From: an uncultured Thermoanaerobacterales bacterium
GTDB taxonomy: Bacteria > Bacillota > Clostridia > Christensenellales > UBA1242
Direction of reading: 5' to 3'
Assembly: GCA_900557695.1 (NCBI GenBank)
Contig: USTP01000018.1
Coordinates: 1 to 13,016 of the forward strand
Length of the DNA: 13,016 nt
The notes under the pieces are model-generated. The model saw nothing but the letters and a program-made list of their open reading frames with translations, was not told the DNA's origin and ran no database searches. Numbering within the stretch: the stretch's first letter is position 1; each line of letters starts with the position of its first letter. A program made the translations under genes and the position numbers. Shown here one piece after another: positions 8,598 to 13,016 of this stretch.

Positions 8598-8641
8598 TTG
8601 TGGTGTAATAAAGAAAGCACAAATTCCAATACTCTTTTTTT
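8586..8641. terminator. Bidirectional terminator between murG and the PII operon
   Basis: AAAAAAGAGT (8586-8595) is the exact reverse complement of ACTCTTTTTT (8631-8640), with ATTG/CAAT extending the stem inside after a one-base bulge. The T run follows on both strands, so it can end murG from the left and the PII-like operon (stop at 8670) from the right. The left arm overlaps the last codons of murG. Confidence 0.8.
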
Positions 8642-8669
8642 ATACTAAATTTTACAAGGCACATTAAAT

Positions 8670-9032
8670 TCACGCCAAATCGTCTTCAGTTGGCTTAATA
8701 TGAGTCATTCCTGTTACATATGAAACTGGCAGCGCAAAAACAAGACCTCTCGCCCCAGATTGATAGTCGGTGGTAGCGTAGATGGCTTTCATAATAGGAA
8801 CAACTATTTCCTCCTTAACAAGCATCATAACAACTTCATTCTCTGGCTCAATTTTAAAGCCAAAAAACTTTCTTTCCGAATCGCCAGAGCCTTTCCCTTG
8901 CAAAATAACAGCACCTTTAGCCCCAGCTGATTTTGCCGCAAAAACAACTTCATCGCTATAGCCTCTTTGAACTATAGCAACAACAAGTTTATATAGGTCA
9001 TCATCAAAAATATCTTCATCAAAAATATCCAT
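8670..9032 (-). CDS. PII-like signal protein (second of a pair)
   Basis: 120 residues, close to the usual 110-120 for PII. The fold signature is visible: first strand LYKLVVAIVQRGYSDEVVFAAK at about 13-34, then AGAKGAVILQGKG at 36-48, and the B-loop-like SGARGLVFALPV at 92-103. PII proteins are trimers that bind ATP/ADP and often 2-oxoglutarate, and control transporters or enzymes by contact. The T-loop between residues 48 and 62 (GSGDSERKFFGFKIE) is short and unlike GlnB/GlnK, with no Tyr51 equivalent, so uridylylation is unlikely. The first 12 residues contain DIFDE repeated as DIFDD, coded by a 15-base tandem repeat. AGGAGG precedes the ATG. It is the last gene of its operon, nine bases after the other PII-like gene. 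Confidence 0.85.
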   Translation of the reverse strand: MDIFDEDIFDDDLYKLVVAIVQRGYSDEVVFAAKSAGAKGAVILQGKGSGDSERKFFGFKIEPENEVVMMLVKEEIVVPIMKAIYATTDYQSGARGLVFALPVSYVTGMTHIKPTEDDLA

Positions 9033-9041
9033 AAAGCCCTC

Positions 9042-9428
9042 CTACTCTACAAAAACTGCTTTAGCGCCAAGGTATCCGTCTATATCTATGGTAAAGCCCT
9101 TTCCGTTGCCTGGAACAGACAATGAAAACTTCTCAGAAATTTTACTCATGAAATCTCGAACATCTTCTACTCTAATAACAGCAAAGAAAACAGAAACATC
9201 GTCTGTGCCAATTTTAAGCGACTCAAACAAGTTGTTCCTAGAAACGCCAATGCCTCTAATGATGCTAAGCGTGTGACCACCCAGCTGTTTAATTTCTTTT
9301 TTTAATCTGTCCTCTTCGGCCCTTTTAATTATAAACACGCAGTACGACAACTCGTTTATTTCGCTAAGTTTTGGTTTTCTTGTTTCAGGTGAGGTTTTAA
9401 GATTGTGTTTAACCTTTAATTTTGCCAT
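9042..9428 (-). CDS. PII-like signal protein (first of a pair)
   Basis: 128 residues. A basic extension of about 25 residues precedes a PII-like domain. Features are SYCVFIIKRAEEDRLKKEI at 28-46, GGHTLSIIRGIG at 50-61, and the B-loop-like PGNGKGFTIDI at 106-116. It is clearly different from the neighbouring PII-like protein, but both end in the same kind of loop-strand-Gly arrangement (LGA here, TGM there). The T-loop region (about 60-75) is short and has no Tyr equivalent to Tyr51. The start overlaps the end of the membrane protein gene by 20 bases, with GGGAGGA six bases upstream inside that gene, so translation is probably coupled. The family assignment is from pattern, not alignment, and is weaker than for the partner. 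Confidence 0.72.
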   Translation of the reverse strand: MAKLKVKHNLKTSPETRKPKLSEINELSYCVFIIKRAEEDRLKKEIKQLGGHTLSIIRGIGVSRNNLFESLKIGTDDVSVFFAVIRVEDVRDFMSKISEKFSLSVPGNGKGFTIDIDGYLGAKAVFVE

Positions 9429-11046
9429 TATCTTCCTCCCTTATCGCACGGATTTCTTCTAGCTGTTTTGCAAGAACAATTTGTTCTTCAAGTTCTTGGC
9501 TATTTTCCTCTTGCATCTCTTTCAATTGCCTGCGTCTATTGTATGCCTCTTCAAGAGATTCAATATTTGAATACATATCAAGCCCATAAGATATTCGAAG
9601 AGCCTTCTTGTATTGCCTAGAAGAGTTTGCATTAACCTTGATTTTATACACAATTCCAAGCACTTCAAGCACAAATATAGGCATCATTCCAACAATTGCT
9701 ATTAGCCCAAACCCCTCTACATTTCCACCATTTTGAGAAGCAAAACCAATCATAAGGGGCAGAATAAATGCTGCACTCATAGGGCCAGACGCCACGCCTC
9801 CCGAGTCGAACGCGATGGCAACAAAAGTAGAAGATGAAAAAGGCATAAGCAATAGAATTATCCCATAGCCAATTCCAAGAATATACCAAATTGAGATATT
9901 ATACATAATTTTTATGCTAGATAACGACACCGCAAGCATCATAGAAATGGCAATAGCAATAGTTACCACCACTCTTCTAATGTTTCCTTGAGATACGCTT
10001 TCTACCTGCGCCCCAAGAACCCTAACGGCAGGTTCAGTGAATGTTATTAAAAAGCCAATTATAACCGAAACAAGTATAACAAACGCTGGACTTTTCGATG
10101 CTAAAAACAAACCCACCTCTTCGCCCATTTCAATCATTCCAAAGTCTATACCAAACAAAAATAGATATAGCCCAACAAAAGTGATAAGCGAGCCAAGAAA
10201 CATCTTTATTTTCTTCTTTTTAGAAGTTTTTAAAAAGCACAAGTCAAATATAACATAAACCAAAACTAGTGGAAGAAAGGCAAGCATAGTATTTATTAAA
10301 ACATCTAAAAAGATATTAAGGTCTAAGCTATTTGCAACTTCAACGGTGTTGCCTCTAACCCCTGCGATAAGCGAAAGAAGCAATATTGCAAGAATAGGCC
10401 CAGTTGAAGCAATGCCAACAACGCCAAAATTGTCGCTATGGCTAACAGAGCTTTTGTTTTTAGCAATACCAGAAGCCAGTGCAAGCAAAAATGGAGAAGT
10501 TATGATACCTGTTGTTGCACCACCTGTATCAAAAGCTAGAGCAATAAGATTATTTGGCACGAATATAGCAACTATGAAGATAAAAACAAATATTGCAAGC
10601 ATAACAAGCTTGTAGTTTATATTTTTAACAATTCTAAACAGCGCAAAGGCAACAAAAACGCCTACTCCAGCCCCAACAACAAATATAAATAAAAATTTTG
10701 GAACATTTAAAAGCCCTGTAGAACTCGCCTGCACACTAAGCACGCTAAGGTCTGGCTCAGCAACAGTTGCAAACAAACCAAAGATAAAGGCAAAAAATAA
10801 GATAACAGCCAGCTTTGAAAATTTGTTAACCGATCTACCCACGCGGTCACCCATTTTCATTACCGAACTATCAACCCCTGTTAAAAACAAAACTTCGCCA
10901 ATTGTTATAATAAAAACCGAGGCCACAAATTTTAGCAACAAAGAAGATGAAAAACTATAAAAACCAAAGTTTAAAAGCAAAACTACCAATAAAATTGGTA
11001 GCATTGATAGCCCAACATCTTTAAGTTTTAATAAAAAGTATTTCAA
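9409..11046 (-). CDS. DUF1538 family membrane protein with two repeats, probable transporter
   Basis: 545 residues, strongly hydrophobic from about 10 to 468, with a charged cytoplasmic tail (about 470-545, helical, Glu/Arg-rich). The protein is an internal duplication. GEVLFLTGVDSSVMKMGDRVG (50-70) matches GLYLFLFGIDFGMIEMGEEVG (292-312), GLFATVAEPDLSVL (90-103) matches GFLITFTEPAVRVL (331-344), and AFDTGGATTG (171-180) matches AFDSGGVASG (412-421). The Glu-Pro and Asp-Gly-Gly motifs sit in or next to membrane segments, as in ion- or solute-binding sites, so a transport role is a fair guess. No substrate can be named. Asn/Gly-rich loops end each half (near 205 and 444). The start is TTG at 11046 with GAGGT five bases upstream. 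It is the second gene of its operon, 24 bases after the unknown protein and overlapping the first PII-like gene. The PII proteins are candidate cytoplasmic gates. Confidence 0.88.
   Translation of the reverse strand: MKYFLLKLKDVGLSMLPILLVVLLLNFGFYSFSSSLLLKFVASVFIITIGEVLFLTGVDSSVMKMGDRVGRSVNKFSKLAVILFFAFIFGLFATVAEPDLSVLSVQASSTGLLNVPKFLFIFVVGAGVGVFVAFALFRIVKNINYKLVMLAIFVFIFIVAIFVPNNLIALAFDTGGATTGIITSPFLLALASGIAKNKSSVSHSDNFGVVGIASTGPILAILLLSLIAGVRGNTVEVANSLDLNIFLDVLINTMLAFLPLVLVYVIFDLCFLKTSKKKKIKMFLGSLITFVGLYLFLFGIDFGMIEMGEEVGLFLASKSPAFVILVSVIIGFLITFTEPAVRVLGAQVESVSQGNIRRVVVTIAIAISMMLAVSLSSIKIMYNISIWYILGIGYGIILLLMPFSSSTFVAIAFDSGGVASGPMSAAFILPLMIGFASQNGGNVEGFGLIAIVGMMPIFVLEVLGIVYKIKVNANSSRQYKKALRISYGLDMYSNIESLEEAYNRRRQLKEMQEENSQELEEQIVLAKQLEEIRAIREEDNGKIKG
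9434..9440 (-). promoter_or_regulatory. Ribosome binding site inside the DUF1538 gene
   Basis: GGGAGGA on the minus strand, within the last codons of the membrane protein gene. It serves the ATG of the first PII-like gene at 9428. Strong complementarity plus the 20-base gene overlap points to coupled translation. Confidence 0.75.
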
Positions 11047-11051
11047 ATTAC

Positions 11052-11056
11052 ACCTC
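11052..11056 (-). promoter_or_regulatory. Ribosome binding site deciding the TTG start of the DUF1538 gene
   Basis: GAGGT five bases before TTG at 11046. The only nearby GTG runs straight into a stop codon, so TTG is the best start. Confidence 0.7.
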
Positions 11057-11070
11057 GGTTAATTTGCAAG

Positions 11071-11820
11071 TTATTTCCACTCAACAGAAGAGATAACATC
11101 CGCATCAAAACGTCTTTTACTCTTCCCTCTTGGCCTTCTATTTACCTTCTTTTTAGGTTTTTCAGGTGTTTGTTTGTTAGAAAAATCAACAACCTCAATC
11201 TTAATCTTTGCTTCTTTTGCTTCACTACTTGTTAAGGCATCTTTTTCTGCCTTTAATTTTTCATGTTTTGCAATTTCTCCAGGGGCAAACTTTTCAATTA
11301 GCTCCCTTATATTTTGGTTGGTAACCTGTTTTTTATCAGGCTCTTTTAGTTTTTCTTTAGTTTGCGTTTGCTTGTAGTATGTGGTAATACTTTTGTCGGT
11401 TTCTTGCTTTGCAGGATTTTCAGACAATCTACTTATAATATCTAAAGAAGAAACAGAACTTGAACTTTTTTCTAAACTGCTTGGAGCTTTAATCATTGGC
11501 TCCTCATCCTCTTCTTCATCAATAAATAATTTTTTATTTGTAGGATATTGAGGATGACTGCTAGGAACTTTATTAACCTTTCTCCAATCTTTAAAATTCT
11601 TAAGGTCAACTGCCGTTGTTTCAGGCTTTCTTAAAGGATTTTTAACCTTAAGTGATGCAGCGTTTCCACCCGTTGTTTCATCATTTGTTTTGTAAACTCT
11701 TGTAATTGTAGTGTCGCTAGTATGCTTGCCTTGTAAAATAGAAGCCTCTTCCATGGCAATCTCTTCTAATGCCTTTTTAAAAGCACGCCTATTTTCCCTA
11801 CTTTCAAAAAATTCAAACAT
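11071..11820 (-). CDS. Hydrophilic protein of unknown function, first gene of the PII/DUF1538 operon
   Basis: 249 residues. I recognise no family. There is no signal peptide or membrane segment. The first 30 residues (MFEFFESRENRRAFKKALEEIAMEEA) look like an amphipathic helix. Residues 30-150 are Ser/Thr/Lys/Glu-rich and probably disordered, with an acidic patch EEEDEE near 102-107. The C-terminal 30 residues are very basic (KKKVNRRPRGKSKRR) and end in a short acidic-hydrophobic tail FDADVISSVEWK. Such a tail could contact nucleic acid or an acidic membrane face, but this is a guess. The ATG at 11820 has AAAGG ten bases upstream. The stop is 24 bases before the DUF1538 gene and no terminator lies between, so it is probably cotranscribed with the transporter and the PII-like genes. 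Confidence 0.8.
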   Translation of the reverse strand: MFEFFESRENRRAFKKALEEIAMEEASILQGKHTSDTTITRVYKTNDETTGGNAASLKVKNPLRKPETTAVDLKNFKDWRKVNKVPSSHPQYPTNKKLFIDEEEDEEPMIKAPSSLEKSSSSVSSLDIISRLSENPAKQETDKSITTYYKQTQTKEKLKEPDKKQVTNQNIRELIEKFAPGEIAKHEKLKAEKDALTSSEAKEAKIKIEVVDFSNKQTPEKPKKKVNRRPRGKSKRRFDADVISSVEWK

Positions 11821-11855
11821 AATAGTTCAACCTTTATTATTTATTTATTAAAGTC

Positions 11856-11884
11856 ATTATATACTATAAGTTGTAAATTAACAA
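11856..11884 (-). promoter_or_regulatory. Strong sigma-A-type promoter of the PII/DUF1538 operon
   Basis: On the minus strand the -35 is TTGTTA (11884-11879), the spacer 17 bases and the -10 a perfect TATAAT (11861-11856). The leader to the ATG at 11820 is about 29 bases. It is the only good promoter seen for the four genes down to 8670. Confidence 0.8.
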
Positions 11885-11924
11885 ACAATTTGACCAATTT
11901 TCTCCAAAATAAAACAAAATGACG

Positions 11925-11980
11925 AATTTTAAAATTGTTAAAATTAAAACATTTGTTCGATAACGCTTGATTTTAAAATT
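11925..11980. repeat. Repeated AT palindrome between the divergent genes, possible operator
   Basis: AATTTTAAAATT (11925-11936) is a perfect palindrome. ATTTTAAAATT recurs at 11970-11980, 44 bases away, about four helical turns. Both copies lie between the operon promoter and the WYL regulator gene. The region is very AT-rich, so chance is a real alternative. Confidence 0.35.
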
Positions 11981-11995
11981 AAAATATTGTAGTAT
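11967..11995 (+). promoter_or_regulatory. Candidate promoter of the WYL regulator gene
   Basis: -35 TTGATT (11967-11972), 17-base spacer, -10 TAGTAT (11990-11995). The predicted start would fall on the ribosome site at 12001-12006, leaving almost no leader. That is a weakness. TTGTTA (11935-11940) with GATAAC (11959-11964), 18-base spacer, is an alternative. Confidence 0.35.
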
Positions 11996-12012
11996 TTTTT
12001 AGGAGGGTTGTT

Positions 12013-12969
12013 ATGAAAAAGTATGTTACATTGGGAATAATGCTAAGCTTGCTTAGTGGTAAACGATATTCCGCCCCAAAGCTTGCCGAGAAATATGAAA
12101 CCTCTGTAAAAACCATTTACAGAGCAATAGAAACATTACTAGAAGCTGGTATGCCAATAACCTGCAAGCAAGGCAAAAATGGTGGGTATGAACTAGTAAA
12201 AGAAAGCGCTATTTCTACAAGTTTTTTCACAATTAACGAGTTGAGTTCATTTATAAGTTTTTTAAAGAGCTCTAACATAAAACCCTTTGAAAATATTTCT
12301 AATATAGACGAAAGATTAGAACTAATGAAGGATAAAAAACTTGCCACTAAGCTCAAAGAAGAAGCTCTCGATTTTGTTATCGACACAAATGTTTGGGGCT
12401 CCAAAAATTTTGAAAACAAAAATGAAGATACAATAAAAGCTGCAATTCAAACCAGCACAAAACTCTTAATAACTTATTACGATATTAGCAGTAAAACAAC
12501 AAAACGAATTATCCACCCCTACACAATGGTATATAAAACTGGTGTATGGTATATCTATGCTTACTGTGAAAAACGAGGGGCTTTTAGATTATTTAAACTT
12601 GCAAGAATAAAAAACATAGAGTTGCTAGACCAAAAATTCATAAAAGAAAAAATAGATATTGCAAGTAAGCCATGGATAAAAGAGTTTGAAGAAAATTTGG
12701 AAAAAATCGATATTCAACTTCTATGCCCTTCTTCAAAACTTGCAGATATAACTGAGTGGCTTGGAGAAAACATAAAAGTTGATAATATATGTAGTAGTTT
12801 ATGTAATGAAAATATAGATTTAAACCAAAACTATAAACTTATTACTGGCACTGCTAATTTTTCAGTTGGCTTAATTCATCGGCTTATGCAACTAGGGCCG
12901 CTAGTTAAAGTTGTTCAGCCTCAAAAGCTTAAAGATGCACTAATTAAAGAATGCTTAAATATATATAGT
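12013..12969 (+). CDS. WYL-domain transcriptional regulator with N-terminal HTH, C-terminus cut by contig end
   Basis: 319 genuine codons are present. The open frame continues for six more codons (LSLIHI) and a stop, but these are adapter sequence and must be dropped. Residues about 1-60 form a DeoR-type winged helix (KLAEKYETSVKTIYRAIETLLEAGMPI, then the wing QGKNGGYEL). The WYL domain spans about 140-205 with HPYTMVYKTGVWYIYAYCEKRGAFRLFKLARI; the W-Y-I at 179-181 stands at the position of the family's WYL. A C-terminal WCX-like part follows from about 232. WYL proteins bind DNA and often sense a ligand or nucleic acid, and many act on neighbouring genes. Whole proteins are usually 300-330 residues, so little is missing. 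AGGAGG lies six bases before the ATG. It diverges from the PII/DUF1538 operon across 192 bp, which makes that operon a natural target candidate. Confidence 0.9.
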
Positions 12970-13016
12970 CTGTCTCTTATACACATCTGACGCTGCCGAC
13001 GATCTTACGCGTGTAG
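12970..13016 (-). other. Nextera/Tn5 adapter plus i5 index (artefact)
   Basis: Bases 12970-12988 are the reverse complement of the Tn5 mosaic end and 12989-13002 that of the read-1 adapter. TCTTACGC at 13003-13010 reads GCGTAAGA on the other strand, an i5 index of the Nextera set as I recall it (S517/N517). GTGTAG then begins the P5 flow-cell sequence. Not genomic. Confidence 0.97.

Noticed and set aside
9665..9889. 74-residue minus-strand frame rich in Trp and Cys
   Set aside because: Lies inside the DUF1538 gene in another frame; the repeat motifs belong to the longer frame.
1..13016. Tn5-like composite transposon with 36-bp terminal inverted repeats
   Set aside because: The repeats are exact commercial adapter sequence including read-1 primer and index; there is no transposase gene.

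Overview
The window looks like chromosomal DNA of a low-GC Gram-positive bacterium, most likely an uncultured member of Bacillota/Clostridia. The grounds are AT-rich DNA, strong AGGAGG-type ribosome sites, some TTG starts, a clostridial-type MurG, a PdaB-like polysaccharide deacetylase and a B-then-A type IIA topoisomerase operon. TGA is used as a stop, so the code is standard. No mobile element, RNA gene or CRISPR array was found.

Both ends are artificial. Bases 1-36 and 12970-13016 are Illumina Nextera (Tn5) adapter, including what looks like an i5 index at the right end. Natural sequence runs from 37 to 12969. The first and last genes are therefore cut by the contig ends, and the last six codons of the right-most reading frame are adapter.

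Layout: (1) 37-782, minus, a 3'-truncated exported polysaccharide deacetylase. (2) 997-2625, minus, an unrecognised type II membrane protein with a long acidic cytoplasmic part and an outside Ig-like domain; it has its own promoter and terminator. (3) 2758-7349, minus, a type IIA topoisomerase operon, subunit B then A. The A subunit lacks a GyrA box, so this may be topoisomerase IV rather than gyrase. (4) 7536-8597, plus, a stand-alone murG diverging from the topoisomerase operon. It converges on the next operon at a shared bidirectional terminator. (5) 11820 down to 8670, minus, a four-gene operon: an unknown hydrophilic protein, a duplicated DUF1538 membrane protein, and two different PII-like proteins. 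(6) 12013-12969, plus, a WYL-domain regulator diverging from that operon.

Blocks 2-4 are mostly housekeeping (DNA topology, peptidoglycan precursor synthesis, envelope). The operon in 5, with the regulator in 6, is the least understood part. A plausible reading is a membrane transporter gated by a pair of divergent PII sensors, with the neighbouring WYL protein as candidate transcriptional regulator. That function is inference, not shown by the sequence.
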